NCBI RefSeq assembly: GCF_009296165.1
Contig: NZ_VUAZ01000014.1
Location: 1 to 55,216, forward strand
Direction of reading: 5' to 3'
Source of the DNA: Pseudomonas kitaguniensis
GTDB taxonomy: Bacteria; Pseudomonadota; Gammaproteobacteria; Pseudomonadales; Pseudomonadaceae
Length of the DNA: 55,216 nucleotides
The notes under the pieces: model-generated
The model's database searches: none
What the model saw: the letters and a program-made list of their open reading frames with translations, nothing else
What the model was told of the DNA's origin: nothing
Program-made: the position numbers and the translations under genes
Shown here: positions 8,451 through 18,750 of the stretch, piece after piece
How positions within the stretch are numbered: the stretch's first letter is position 1
Layout of the letters: each line of letters opens with the position of its first letter

Positions 8451-9436
8451 AACGCGCGCCTGGCAAGAAACAGAAAGAACGGCGCGCCGATCAGTGCAGT
8501 CACCACACCGGCCGGTGTCTCCACCGGGAAGGCCACGGCGCGACTGAGCAGGTCGGCGGCCAGCACGATTACCGCGCCCAGCGCCGCACTCAGCGGGATC
8601 AGCCAGCGGTAGTCGTTACCCAGAAACTGGCGCAGGATATTCGGCGCAATCAGCCCGACGAACCCAATCGGCCCGACCGCGCAGACACTGGCGCCGACCA
8701 GCAACAAGCTGGCGACAAACACCTGCAAACGCAGGCTGGCGATGCCGACGCCCAGCGAGCGCGCGGCGTCTTCACCGAGGTTGATCAGGTTCAGGCGCGG
8801 CGCACACCAGAGCGCCCACAAACCGCCGATCAAGGTGCAGGGCCAGAGCAATTGCACCTGCGCTGCACCGACGTTGGCCAGCGAGCCGGCCAGCCAGTTC
8901 AGCACGCTTTGTGCCTGCGCCTCGACCAGAATCACGCTGAGCCGGGTCAATGCCGCGCACAATGCGGCAACCGCCACACCGGCCAATACCAAACGGCCTT
9001 GGGCGGTGGTCGGCGACCAGGCGCCGCCGAGGCTGAACACCGTGACCCAGGCCAGCGCGCCGCCCACGCAGGTCATCAACAGCGCACCACCGGCAAAGGG
9101 TGGCGCCACCAGGCCGGTCGAAAACAACGCCAATCCCAACGCCGCCCCTGCCGTCACGCCAAATAAAGAAGGCGATGCCAGGCGGTTGCGGGTAATGCCT
9201 TGCATCAGCGCGCCGGCCAGCCCCAGGCAGGCGCCCACCAAGCCTGCGCACAGCGCACGCGGCACGCGTAATTGGGCGACGATATAAGCCATATTGCCGC
9301 CTTCGTGGCCTTGGTGAATCAAGCCATTCCAGGCATCCGCCGGGGTGATCACAAACGGCGACCAACTGAACAGCGAGTACCAGAACAACACGGCCCCCAG
9401 CAGCACAATGCCTGCTGCGGCGAAACTGCGCTGCAC
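8447..9436 (-). CDS. fecC: Iron-chelate ABC transporter permease FecC-like
   Basis: 329-residue FecCD-family permease. RVPRALCAGLVGACLGLAGALMQG near the N-terminus and GPIGFVGLIAPNILRQFLGND near the C-terminus are the expected family landmarks. It starts 2 bp after the binding-protein gene and overlaps the second permease. Assigned to FecC rather than FecD by position directly after fecB, as in the E. coli fec operon. Confidence 0.9.
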   Translation of the reverse strand: MQRSFAAAGIVLLGAVLFWYSLFSWSPFVITPADAWNGLIHQGHEGGNMAYIVAQLRVPRALCAGLVGACLGLAGALMQGITRNRLASPSLFGVTAGAALGLALFSTGLVAPPFAGGALLMTCVGGALAWVTVFSLGGAWSPTTAQGRLVLAGVAVAALCAALTRLSVILVEAQAQSVLNWLAGSLANVGAAQVQLLWPCTLIGGLWALWCAPRLNLINLGEDAARSLGVGIASLRLQVFVASLLLVGASVCAVGPIGFVGLIAPNILRQFLGNDYRWLIPLSAALGAVIVLAADLLSRAVAFPVETPAGVVTALIGAPFFLFLARRAL

Positions 9437-9438
9437 GG

Positions 9439-10359
9439 TTACTGGCTCAATACGGCTTTGCCGCCTTTAAGAATCGCCAGCGCGTCTTCTGCGATTTGCT
9501 CCGAGGCCAACACGCCCCGGTTGCGCGCCCAACTGTCGCCATCGACCTCGGCCACGTGCTGGTTGCGCACCGCGCCGAGCACTTGCCACAACGGCTGCTT
9601 GCTCCAAGTGTCGACGATGCTTGGGCGGCGGTAGTGACCAACCAGCAACCAACCCGGATCCAGCGCGAGCAATTGTTCCAGGCTGACGAACTCAGTCGGC
9701 GCAGCTTTGGCACGCACAGACGGTACTTTCAGACCAATGGCTTCGAGCACGCTGCCGGCATAAGAGTCGGGGCCGTGCACCGAAAAGCTGTCTTCGCGCG
9801 CCACACCGAACAACACGCTGGCACCGGCCGGGATCTGCTGCGCAATGCTCTTCAGGTGCTCACGGTTCTGTGCGATGCGCGCCTGCATCTGCGCGCTTTT
9901 GCCCACGGCCTGGCCGATCAGCTCGGCGGATTTCAGGCTGCCCTGGTAATCCTCTCCCCGCGAGGGCAGCAACAAGGTCGGCGCAATACTCGCCAAGTCG
10001 CTGTACAACGCCTGGTGGCGATTGAGGTCGGCAATAATCAAGTCCGGTTTAAGCCGGGCTATTTCCTCGATGCTCGGCTGCGAGCGCAGGCCCACGGACT
10101 TCCACTCGCCGATGGCTTGGCGCACGCGCGGCAACACCCGGTTCGCATCGCCATCGTCGGCGGCGCCTACCGGCGTTACGTCAACCGCGGCCAAGCTGTC
10201 GAGAAAGGAGAACTCCAGCACCACCACGCGCTTGGGCGCATCCGGCAGATGCACCGCGTGTTGGCCGTCATTGAGGTCGATAGGCGCAGCGCTCAATACG
10301 CTGGAACACAACGCCAGAAGGCAGGCGGCAAGAGTGGGGATGGAGCGCAGCATTCGCAT
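9439..10359 (-). CDS. fecB: Periplasmic ferric-citrate-type binding protein FecB-like
   Basis: 306 residues; signal peptide MRMLRSIPTLAACLLALCSSVLSA followed by the binding fold. The order KRVVVLEFSFLDSLAAVDVTPVG, KPDLIIADLNRH, LEQLLALDPGWLLVGHYR closely follows E. coli FecB as I recall it, so a ferric dicitrate or similar ferric-hydroxycarboxylate ligand is likely. ATG at 10359 is chosen because a GAGG lies 6 bp upstream and the signal peptide begins there; the longer frame to 10443 has no signal. The 210-bp gap from the receptor gene contains a repeat element, so it may have its own promoter. Confidence 0.9.
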   Translation of the reverse strand: MRMLRSIPTLAACLLALCSSVLSAAPIDLNDGQHAVHLPDAPKRVVVLEFSFLDSLAAVDVTPVGAADDGDANRVLPRVRQAIGEWKSVGLRSQPSIEEIARLKPDLIIADLNRHQALYSDLASIAPTLLLPSRGEDYQGSLKSAELIGQAVGKSAQMQARIAQNREHLKSIAQQIPAGASVLFGVAREDSFSVHGPDSYAGSVLEAIGLKVPSVRAKAAPTEFVSLEQLLALDPGWLLVGHYRRPSIVDTWSKQPLWQVLGAVRNQHVAEVDGDSWARNRGVLASEQIAEDALAILKGGKAVLSQ

Positions 10360-10501
10360 GAACAACCTCGGCGTTGAAACACCCAAGCGCGACAGGCCTG
10401 GGAAAACGGCGGGTACTATTCCATATCGGCGCGGAGCAATCAAAAAACATTCCTATTCACGTCGCCGATCAGCTGCGGTCGCAGGGGTTATGCAAGGTGA
10501 C

Positions 10502-10545
10502 GCGCAGCGTAACGGGATGCATTCCCACGCAGCGCGTGGGAGCGA
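10502..10545. repeat. Short REP-type hairpin element
   Basis: TCCCACGC-AGC-GCGTGGGA (10521-10539) with flanking GCAT and GATCG. This is the form of a short hairpin repeat common between genes in P. fluorescens-group genomes. Here it lies between the receptor and fecB genes, where it could adjust their relative expression. Confidence 0.6.
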
Positions 10546-10569
10546 TCGACTGTCACATTCGGGCGGCTT

Positions 10570-12975
10570 CTAGAAATCGACAGTGGCCGAGAGTAAATAG
10601 GTGCGCGGCGTGGACAGGGTCAAACCTGGCTCACTGTCATCCGACGCCCCGGCCGAACTCCAGTAACGCTTGTCGGCGACGTTCTCGACATTGGCGCGCA
10701 GGGTAATCTGCTTGTCGTCGACCTTGAAGGCGTAGCGCGCGCCGACGTCGATGCGGTTCCAGGCATCGATTTCTTTGACGTTGGCAGTGTCCAGGTACTG
10801 CGCGCTTGAGTAGATGCCGCGGCTGGTCAGCGTCAGGCCTTCGACGGTCGGCACGTCCCATTCGGCACCCAGGTTGACGTTGTACTTGGGTGTGGCCGGT
10901 GCGCGGTTGCCGTCGAAGGTGCCGTTGGTGGTGTGGGTCAGTTCGCTGTCGATGTACATCACACCTCCGAGCAGCCGCACGCCCTTGAGCGGTTCGCCAA
11001 ACACGCTGAGTTCCACGCCATCGTTTTGTCGCTTGCCGTTAGGCCCGAACACCCGCGTGGTGGCGTTGGTTTCATAAGCAGGCTGTTTGATACGAAACAC
11101 CGCAGCGGTCACGGCGAAGGCGCCTGCATCATACTTGGCGCCGACCTCGACCTGACGGCTGATAAACGGCGGGAAGATTTCATCTTCATTGACCGACGTA
11201 GACGGTGCGACCTTGCCCTGGCTCAAGCCTTCCATGTAGTTGGCGTACAGCGACAAGCGGTCGGTGGCCTTGAATAGAATGCCGCCGGAGGGCGAGACTT
11301 TTTCCTCGTCATAGGCGGTGTCGCCTTTGACGTTATCGGTCCAGTCATCGACTTTCACACGCTGCCAGCGCGCGCCCAAGGTCAGCAGCAGGCGGTCGTC
11401 GAAAAAGCCCAAGGTGTCGGAGAGCGCCACACCACTGAACATGTTCTCGGTATAAACCTTCGAATCGAAACGCGTAAGCCGCGACGGCGTCGGGGTTTGC
11501 ACCGGGTTGTACAAATTGCTCGGCGCCGCAGCGTAGCGAGCGCCGCCGTTTTCAAAGTCCATGTAGAAGTAGCTGGCGGCCAGGTTGACCTCGTGGCTGA
11601 CTGGCCCGGTGTGGAACCAACTGCGCACGCCCGCCGTGGCGGTGCGCACGTTTTCGTCGCGGGTGAAATCACGCGGCAGCACGCTGAAATCACCTGCGTC
11701 ATTGGTGACCGACACCGCATGGCGCAGGAAGTCGTGATGACTCTCGCGTGCGCCCACGCCGCCATACAGCATCACGCTGTCACTGAGGTCGAACTCGCCG
11801 TTAAGCGTGCCGAACGTGTCGTTGGTGCTGGCCTTGCTCCAACTTTGCGCGTAATTGCGGTGCACCTCATTGGCACTCGGCACCTTGGCATTCGCGCCGA
11901 CCTGCACGCGCTCTTGCGGCGCATCGGTGTCGCGCTCGGTGTGGCCAATATCAGTGGAGAGGCGCAAGCGCTCGCCGCGAAAATCCAGGCCGATGACCGC
12001 CATCTCACGGTCGACGCTCTGGTGGTCCCATTCAGTATCGCCAGCCTGCTTGACGCCGTTAAAGCGAATGCCGAACTGGTTGTCCTCGCCAAAACGCCGG
12101 CCCACATCCACTGCGCCACCGGCCTGGCTGTCAGACGCCCAGGTGCCGGTGAACGAGTTGATGTCTTTGTCGGTGGCGCGCTTGGGCACCACGTTGATTC
12201 CACCGCCTACACTGCCGCGCGGCGAGATGCCGTTGATCAACTGGTTCGGGCCTTTTAGCACATCGACGCGCTCGGCCATTTCCATGTCGATGGTGTAAGT
12301 CGGCAACACGCCGTAGAGGCCGTTGTAGGCCACATCGCTGTTGAACAGGCTGAACCCGCGAATCGTGAACTGCTCATAACGCCCACCGGCCGGGTTGGTC
12401 GCGCGGACCGACGGGTCGCTGGCGATCAGGTCACCAAGGGTGCGCGCCTGCTGGTTCTTCACCGCATCGGCGGTGTAGGTAGTCATGCTGAACGGCGTGT
12501 CCATAAAATCCCGCGAGCCCAACAGGCCTTGCGAGCCCCGGCGCGCCACTTGCCCACCGGCGTAGGTATCGCCGCCCTCCAGCCCCGAAGTGCCGACGAT
12601 TGAAGTCGGTGCCAACTGCAGGCTGCCGCCCTCCGGGGCCGGTATCAGCATGTACGCCTGCTCTCCGACCGGTTGCAATTGCAGGCCGGAGCCTTGCAGC
12701 AAACGGGCAAAGCCCTCCTCCACCGCGTACTCGCCAGACAAACCACTGCTGCTGCGCCCGCTGACCAACGCCGGGTCCACCGACAAATTGACGCCTGCCA
12801 ACCCGGCAAAACGAGTCAATGCCGCACTCAAGCTGCCGGCCGGCACTTGGTAGCTACGGCGCGCGGCGCTGTCTTCGGCATAACTGACGGGCACGAACAA
12901 CGGGCAGGCGCTGAGGCTTAGCATCAGGCTGAGGTTCAGCAACGGGCGCAAGCGCAAAGGTGGAACTGCGGACAT
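10570..12975 (-). CDS. TonB-dependent ferric-siderophore receptor with STN signalling domain
   Basis: 801 residues. After a signal peptide (to about VSYA, residue 33) comes an STN secretin/TonB short N-terminal domain (SYQVPAGSLSAALTRFAGLAGVNLSV to about residue 108), as in FecA and FpvA, then the plug (TPFSMTTYTADAVKNQQ, ERVDVLKGPNQLINGISPRGSVGG) and a barrel ending in VDF. The barrel resembles the FhuA/FoxA/FpvA siderophore class more than E. coli FecA. STN domains usually signal to an anti-sigma factor, but no fecI/fecR pair lies in this window. I saw no convincing Fur box upstream. It heads the fecBCDE-like genes on the same strand. Confidence 0.9.
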   Translation of the reverse strand: MSAVPPLRLRPLLNLSLMLSLSACPLFVPVSYAEDSAARRSYQVPAGSLSAALTRFAGLAGVNLSVDPALVSGRSSSGLSGEYAVEEGFARLLQGSGLQLQPVGEQAYMLIPAPEGGSLQLAPTSIVGTSGLEGGDTYAGGQVARRGSQGLLGSRDFMDTPFSMTTYTADAVKNQQARTLGDLIASDPSVRATNPAGGRYEQFTIRGFSLFNSDVAYNGLYGVLPTYTIDMEMAERVDVLKGPNQLINGISPRGSVGGGINVVPKRATDKDINSFTGTWASDSQAGGAVDVGRRFGEDNQFGIRFNGVKQAGDTEWDHQSVDREMAVIGLDFRGERLRLSTDIGHTERDTDAPQERVQVGANAKVPSANEVHRNYAQSWSKASTNDTFGTLNGEFDLSDSVMLYGGVGARESHHDFLRHAVSVTNDAGDFSVLPRDFTRDENVRTATAGVRSWFHTGPVSHEVNLAASYFYMDFENGGARYAAAPSNLYNPVQTPTPSRLTRFDSKVYTENMFSGVALSDTLGFFDDRLLLTLGARWQRVKVDDWTDNVKGDTAYDEEKVSPSGGILFKATDRLSLYANYMEGLSQGKVAPSTSVNEDEIFPPFISRQVEVGAKYDAGAFAVTAAVFRIKQPAYETNATTRVFGPNGKRQNDGVELSVFGEPLKGVRLLGGVMYIDSELTHTTNGTFDGNRAPATPKYNVNLGAEWDVPTVEGLTLTSRGIYSSAQYLDTANVKEIDAWNRIDVGARYAFKVDDKQITLRANVENVADKRYWSSAGASDDSEPGLTLSTPRTYLLSATVDF

Positions 12976-13173
12976 AGGAGGAAGCTCTCGAATTTATTCA
13001 CTTACCTGGAATGACCGGCGAGATGAAAAAAAGGGACAGGCTTCGACGTTTATTTTGAGGCATTAAAAATGCGCTACCGATACGTACATACCCATTCACT
13101 TGGAGCACGGCGCGCAGCAAATAGCCGGGCGGTCAGCGGCATAAGGCTGACTCCGTTAAAAGCTTGCCACATG

Positions 13174-13202
13174 AAAAAGCCCAACCTTTTCAGATTGGGC
13201 TA
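13174..13202 (-). terminator. Terminator of tRNA-Pro
   Basis: On the minus strand AGCCCAA...TTGGGCT forms a stem followed by TTTTT (13177-13201 for the stem and loop). It lies about 16 bp after the tRNA-Pro gene and points the same way. Confidence 0.75.
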
Positions 13203-13217
13203 AGTCATTGAATTATA

Positions 13218-13294
13218 TGGTCGGGACGGAGTGATTCGAACACTCGACCCCTAGCACCCCATGCTAGTGCGCTACCGGACTGCGCTACGCCCCG
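13218..13294 (-). tRNA. tRNA-Pro (GGG)
   Basis: 77-nt cloverleaf read on the minus strand: acceptor CGGGGCG pairing with the 3' CGTCCCG-type arm, anticodon arm CTAGC-ATGGGGT-GCTAG giving anticodon GGG, T-loop GTTCGAATC, and an encoded CCA. A candidate promoter reads TTCCAC, 17 bp, TATATT on the minus strand (13338-13366). An imperfect hairpin (13311-13335) lies between that promoter and the tRNA and may also end the upstream merR transcript. Confidence 0.95.
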
Positions 13295-13337
13295 ACTAGG
13301 CGTGTTACTGGGTTTGCTTCGCAACGAAGCGAACCGG

Positions 13338-13366
13338 AATATACCGCAAGCTTTTGAAATGTGGAA
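13338..13366 (-). promoter_or_regulatory. Candidate promoter of tRNA-Pro
   Basis: Minus-strand TTCCAC (-35), 17-bp spacer, TATATT (-10), directly after the merR stop codon. Predicted by eye. Confidence 0.45.
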
Positions 13367-13384
13367 GTATTTTAAAAGCTGCCG

Positions 13385-13741
13385 TTATTTCTTCAGAACC
13401 ACCAGCACATCTTCGAGTTCGGAGATCATCTGACGGATCATTTGTTTGTATTGGGTGGTGTCGTCTTTGGCTTCATCACCGGACATACGCTGGCGTGCGC
13501 CGCTGATGGTAAAACCCTGGTCGTACAACAACGCGCGGATCTGTCGGATCATCAGCACATCCTGGCGCTGATAATACCGACGGTTCCCGGTACGTTTGAC
13601 GGGGTTGAGTTGAGGAAACTCCTGCTCCCAGTAGCGCAGCACGTGCGGTTTTACCGCACACAGCTCGCTGACTTCACCAATGGTGAAGTAGCGTTTGCCC
13701 GGGATGACGGGTAGCTCGTCGTTATGACTTGGTTCCAGCAT
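13385..13741 (-). CDS. MerR family transcriptional regulator
   Basis: 118 residues with a MerR-type winged helix-turn-helix: [28 protein letters not shown] followed by [32 protein letters not shown]. The short helical tail lacks the cysteine pattern of metal sensors. ATG at 13741 is preferred to a TTG at 13750. It overlaps the 3' end of ihfA by 20 bp, an arrangement kept in pseudomonads, so it is the last gene of the thrS-ihfA operon. Target unknown. Confidence 0.9.
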   Translation of the reverse strand: MLEPSHNDELPVIPGKRYFTIGEVSELCAVKPHVLRYWEQEFPQLNPVKRTGNRRYYQRQDVLMIRQIRALLYDQGFTISGARQRMSGDEAKDDTTQYKQMIRQMISELEDVLVVLKK

Positions 13742-14024
13742 AAGCCTCAACTCGGGCCTTCAACTTCTGCCCTGGACGAAAGGTGACCACACGGCGAGCC
13801 GTGATCGGGATTTCTTCTCCCGTTTTTGGATTGCGGCCAGGCCGCTGGCGTTTGTCCCGCAGGTCAAAATTGCCGAAACCGGACAATTTGACCTGTTCGT
13901 TGTCTTCCAGAGCGTGCCTGATTTCTTCAAAAAACAGCTCGACCAATTCCTTGGCTTCGCGTTTGTTCAGACCCAGCTCTTCGTACAGACGTTCCGCCAT
14001 CTCAGCTTTCGTCAAAGCCCCCAT
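13722..14024 (-). CDS. ihfA: Integration host factor subunit alpha
   Basis: 100-residue HU/IHF-fold protein, the normal IhfA length. [37 protein letters not shown] is the helical dimerisation part, and [26 protein letters not shown] contains the beta arm with the proline that kinks DNA. IHF bends DNA for sigma-54 promoters, recombination and nucleoid structure. It follows pheT by 3 bp, the pheST-ihfA order known from gamma-proteobacteria. Confidence 0.97.
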   Translation of the reverse strand: MGALTKAEMAERLYEELGLNKREAKELVELFFEEIRHALEDNEQVKLSGFGNFDLRDKRQRPGRNPKTGEEIPITARRVVTFRPGQKLKARVEAYAGTKS

Positions 14025-14027
14025 ACG

Positions 14028-16405
14028 TCACTTCCTTAACGTGGCGTTTAACCTTTGTTCGAGCGAGGTGAGGATATTTTGCGTCGTGGTATTCACCTCA
14101 TCGTCGTTAAGAGTGCGCGATGGATGCTGCCAGGTCAAGCCGACTGCAAGGCTTTTTCTATGCGGATCAATGCCTTTACCCTGATAGACGTCAAATAGCC
14201 TGAGGTCTGTCAGCCATTCCCCTGCATTTTCACGGATTACCTCCAGAACAGCAGTGGCGGCGACGTCACGGTCGGCGATCAGGGCCAGGTCGCGACGCAC
14301 TTCCGGAAAGCGCGACAACTCGCTGAATTTAGGCATCTTGCCCGAAGCAACTTCAGCCAATACCAGCTCAAACACGAACACCGGACGGTCCAGACCGAGG
14401 GTTTTCGACAGCTCCGGGTGAATGGCGCCGACGAAGCCCACCAGGCGACCTTCGCGTTCGATACGCGCGGTCTGGCCTGGGTGCAAGGCGGGGTGGCTGC
14501 CCGGCACAAACGTGAAGTCATGCAGTGCACCGGCAAAACCCAATACCGCTTCCACGTCAGCTTTAACGTCGAAGAAGTCCACCGCATCGCGACCCTGAGC
14601 CCAGCCTTCGGGCAGGCGGCTACCGCACACCACGCCAGCCAGCATCGGTTCTTGCTGCAAGCCGTCGAGTTGGCCGACGAAACGCAGGCCGCTTTCGAAC
14701 ATGCGCACGCGATCTTGCTGACGGTTCAGGTTGTGCGAAAGTGCTTTGACCAAGCCTGGCCACAGCGACGAACGCATGGCCGCCATGTCGTTGGAGATCG
14801 GGTTGGCCAACAGCAGCGGCTCAACGCCGGGGTTGAACAGCTCGAACTGCTTCGGATCGATGAAGCTGTAGGTCACCGCTTCCTGGTAACCACGCGCAAC
14901 CAGCAGGCGACGCAGTTCCGGCAGGTGCGCACGCGCTTCTGCTTTGGGTTGCGGCGCCAGGCGCGCTTGCGGGTAACGGACCGGCAAACGGTTGTAGCCG
15001 TACAGGCGGGCCAGCTCTTCGATCAGGTCGACTTCCAGGCTGATATCGAAGCGATGGCTTGGCACTTCAACGTGCCATTGCCCGGCGCCGTCAGCAGAAA
15101 TGCCGAGGCCGAGTGCCGACAGCAGTTGCTCGATTTCCGCAGGCGCGATGACCAGGCCAAGCATTTGCTCAACGGCTTTGGCACGCAGGTGATCGGTGCA
15201 ACCGACGGCAGGTACTGCTCGTTGACGGTTTCGCTGATCGGGCCGGCTTCACCACCGGTGATTTCCAGCAGCAGGCCAGTGGCGCGCTCCATGGCTTCAC
15301 GGGCCAATTGCCAGTCCACGCCACGCTCGTAGCGGTGCGAAGCGTCGGTGTGCAGGCCGTAGGAGCGGGCCTTGCCGGCGATGGCGATTTGATCGAAGAA
15401 CGCGCTTTCGAGAAAGATGTCACGGGTGGTTGCGGACACGCCGCTGTGCTCGCCACCCATCACGCCGGCAATCGCCAAGGCGCGGGAATGGTCAGCGATC
15501 ACCAAGGTGTCGGCGCGCAGGCTGACTTCCTGGCCGTCGAGCAGCACCAGCTTTTCGCCTTCCTCGGCCATGCGTACGCGGATACCGCCGTTGATTTCGG
15601 CGAGATCAAAGGCGTGCAGCGGTTGGCCCAGCTCCAGCATCACGTAGTTGGTGATGTCGACAGCGGCGTCAATGCTGCGCACGTCCGCGCGACGCAGACG
15701 CTCAACCATCCACAGCGGGGTTGGCTGGGTCAGGTCGACATTTCGGATCACACGGCCCAAGTAACGTGGGCAAGCGTTGGGCGCCAGCACGTCGACCGGG
15801 CGCACTTCATCGTGCACCGCAGCCACCGCGGCAACCACCGGGCGCGTAACCGGAGCGTCGTACAACGCACCGACTTCACGCGCCAGGCCCGCCAGGGACA
15901 GGCAATCGCCGCGGTTCGGGGTCAGGTCAACCTCAATGCTCGCGTCTTCCAGTTCCAGGTAAACGCGGATGTCCTGGCCCACTGGCGCGTCGGCCGGCAG
16001 TTCCATCAGGCCATCATTGCCCTCGCCCACCTGCAGCTCGGCCTGGGAACACAGCATGCCATTGGACTCGACGCCGCGCAGCTTGGCCTTCTTGATTTTG
16101 AAGTCGCCCGGCAGCTCGGCACCGATCATTGCGAACGGGATTTTCAGGCCCGGGCGCACGTTGGGCGCTCCGCACACGACCTGAAAGGTCTCCGCGCCGT
16201 TGCTGACCTGGCATACGCGCAATTTATCGGCATCCGGGTGCTGCTCGGTGCTCAGCACCTCGCCCACTACCACGCCACTGAAAACACCGGCGGCCGGCGT
16301 CACGCTATCGACCTCAAGGCCGGCCATCGACAGACGCGCAACCAGCTCGTCGCGACTTACCTGCGGGCTTACCCAGCCACGCAGCCATTGTTCACTGAAT
16401 TTCAT
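14028..16405 (-). CDS. pheT: Phenylalanyl-tRNA synthetase beta subunit, frameshifted in this sequence
   Basis: The gene is present in two frames: codons from ATG 16405 ([22 protein letters not shown], then the tRNA-binding domain with [14 protein letters not shown]) to about 15190, and a second frame from there to 14028 (B5 and core regions, ending in the FDX-ACB domain). The first frame goes wrong after SVAPIT; restoring one C (ACC-TGC to ACC-CTG) gives [13 protein letters not shown] and an uninterrupted protein of 792 residues, the usual length. The lost base is in the G run at 15188-15189 on the plus strand. PheT with PheS charges tRNA-Phe and is essential, so an intact copy must exist in the living cell. 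Confidence 0.93.
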
Positions 16406-16431
16406 CCTGCTCTCCTAAAGATTCGTTACGA

Positions 16432-17502
<1,071 letters not shown>

Positions 17503-17513
17503 ATGACGTTTAC

Positions 17514-17543
17514 CACCGTGGGCTACAGGAGCAGCCCACGGTG
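17514..17543 (-). promoter_or_regulatory. Second leader hairpin between rplT and pheS
   Basis: CACCGTGGGCT / AGCCCACGGTG, an 11-bp perfect stem with an 8-nt loop, 14 bp after the rplT stop and just upstream of the terminator-like hairpin. No T-run follows it. Confidence 0.5.
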
Positions 17544-17557
17544 ACTGTCGGGGGTAC

Positions 17558-17914
17558 TTAAGCCAAGGTGGCTTTAGCTTTCTCGACAATCGCAGCAAAC
17601 ACCGCTTTATCGTTCACGGCCAGTTCAGCCAGAACCTTACGGTCGATTTCGATGGACGCTTTTTTCAGGCCAGCGATGAAACGGCTGTAGGACAGACCGT
17701 TAACACGTGCACCAGCGTTGATACGAGCGATCCACAGAGCGCGGAACTGACGTTTTTTCTGACGACGGTCACGGTAGGCGTATTGGCCTGCCTTGATTAC
17801 CGCTTGCTTGGCAACACGGAATACGCGTGAGCGTGCGCCGTAGTAGCCTTTAGCGAGTTTCAGAATTTTTTTGTGACGTTTACGGGCAATGACGCCACGC
17901 TTTACACGAGCCAT
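17558..17914 (-). CDS. rplT: 50S ribosomal protein L20
   Basis: 118 residues, full length; [30 protein letters not shown] is the diagnostic basic N-terminus and [16 protein letters not shown] the globular part. It binds 23S rRNA early in 50S assembly and in many bacteria represses its own operon. It follows rpmI by 29 bp. Confidence 0.98.
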   Translation of the reverse strand: MARVKRGVIARKRHKKILKLAKGYYGARSRVFRVAKQAVIKAGQYAYRDRRQKKRQFRALWIARINAGARVNGLSYSRFIAGLKKASIEIDRKVLAELAVNDKAVFAAIVEKAKATLA

Positions 17915-17943
17915 GAGTTACTTCCTCTATCTTGATCCAAAAA

Positions 17944-18138
17944 TTAACGAAGGCGCAGCATGCGCTCGACTTTTGCCACGTCAGACGGATGCAGCAAGCT
18001 GCTACCGCGCAGTTGACGCTTACGCTTGGTCGACATTTTGGTCAGGATGTGGCTCTTGAAAGCGTGCTTGTGCTTGATACCGTTAGCAGTTTTCAGAAAC
18101 CGCTTAGCAGCACCACTTTTAGTCTTCATCTTTGGCAT
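17944..18138 (-). CDS. rpmI: 50S ribosomal protein L35
   Basis: 64 residues; [30 protein letters not shown] is the conserved L35 start. It is small, highly basic and placed between infC and rplT as in most bacteria. 60 bp separate it from infC. Confidence 0.98.
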   Translation of the reverse strand: MPKMKTKSGAAKRFLKTANGIKHKHAFKSHILTKMSTKRKRQLRGSSLLHPSDVAKVERMLRLR

Positions 18139-18198
18139 GTTCGGATACTCCGCATTCAGTTGATAAACATAATCAGAAGGCCTGCCGTGCCCTGATGA

Positions 18199-18750
18199 TT
18201 ACTTCTTCTTTTTCGGGGCGATGACCATAATCAGCTGGCGTCCTTCCATCTTAGGATGCTGTTCGACCGAACCGTACTCGAGCAGGTCACCTTCAACCCG
18301 CTTGAGGAGTTCCATCCCCAGCTCCTGGTGGGCCATCTCACGGCCGCGGAATCGCAAGGATACCTTGGCCCTGTCCCCATCACTCAGGAAACGTACCAGG
18401 TTGCGCAGTTTTACCTGGTAATCCCCTTCCTCCGTCCCTGGACGAAACTTGATTTCTTTTACTTGAATCTGCTTCTGGTTCTTCTTCGCTGCGGCAACCT
18501 GTTTCTTCTTTTCGAAGATCGATTTGCCGTAGTCCATCACCCGACAAACAGGTGGGATTGCATCGGCGGAAATTTCCACCAGGTCCAATTTGGACTCTTC
18601 AGCAATACGAAGCGCTTCATCAATCGAGACGATGCCAATCTGCTCGCCGTCAGCGCCAATTAACCGAACCTCGCGTGCCGAGATATTCTCGTTGATCGGG
18701 GCTTTCGGTGCAGCTCGTTTATCTTGTCTCATTTCACGCTTAATAATAAT
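18199..18750 (-). CDS. infC: Translation initiation factor IF-3 with non-canonical ATT start
   Basis: The ATG frame begins at 18732 ([26 protein letters not shown]), but IF-3 normally has a few more residues. Upstream in frame are three consecutive ATT codons (18750, 18747, 18744) and then IKRE-M. IF-3 genes use a rare ATT/ATC start for autoregulation, since IF-3 rejects such starts. From 18750 the product is 183 residues. The GGAG at 18753-18756 is only 2 nt from the first ATT, so 18747 or 18744 fit ribosome spacing better. The first ATT overlaps the thrS stop by one base. The IF-3 N and C domains are intact, ending in VIAPKKKK. Confidence 0.93.
   Translation of the reverse strand: MIIKREMRQDKRAAPKAPINENISAREVRLIGADGEQIGIVSIDEALRIAEESKLDLVEISADAIPPVCRVMDYGKSIFEKKKQVAAAKKNQKQIQVKEIKFRPGTEEGDYQVKLRNLVRFLSDGDRAKVSLRFRGREMAHQELGMELLKRVEGDLLEYGSVEQHPKMEGRQLIMVIAPKKKK

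Noticed and set aside
10360..10569. Fur box before fecB
   Set aside because: AT-rich stretch near 10440-10460 matches the 19-bp consensus poorly.
13218..13294. tRNA-Pro as an island attachment site
   Set aside because: No integrase, direct repeat of the tRNA 3' end or compositional break nearby.
15180..15200. Programmed frameshifting in pheT
   Set aside because: No slippery heptamer, no known case in PheT, and the same kind of loss occurs in three unrelated genes of the window.
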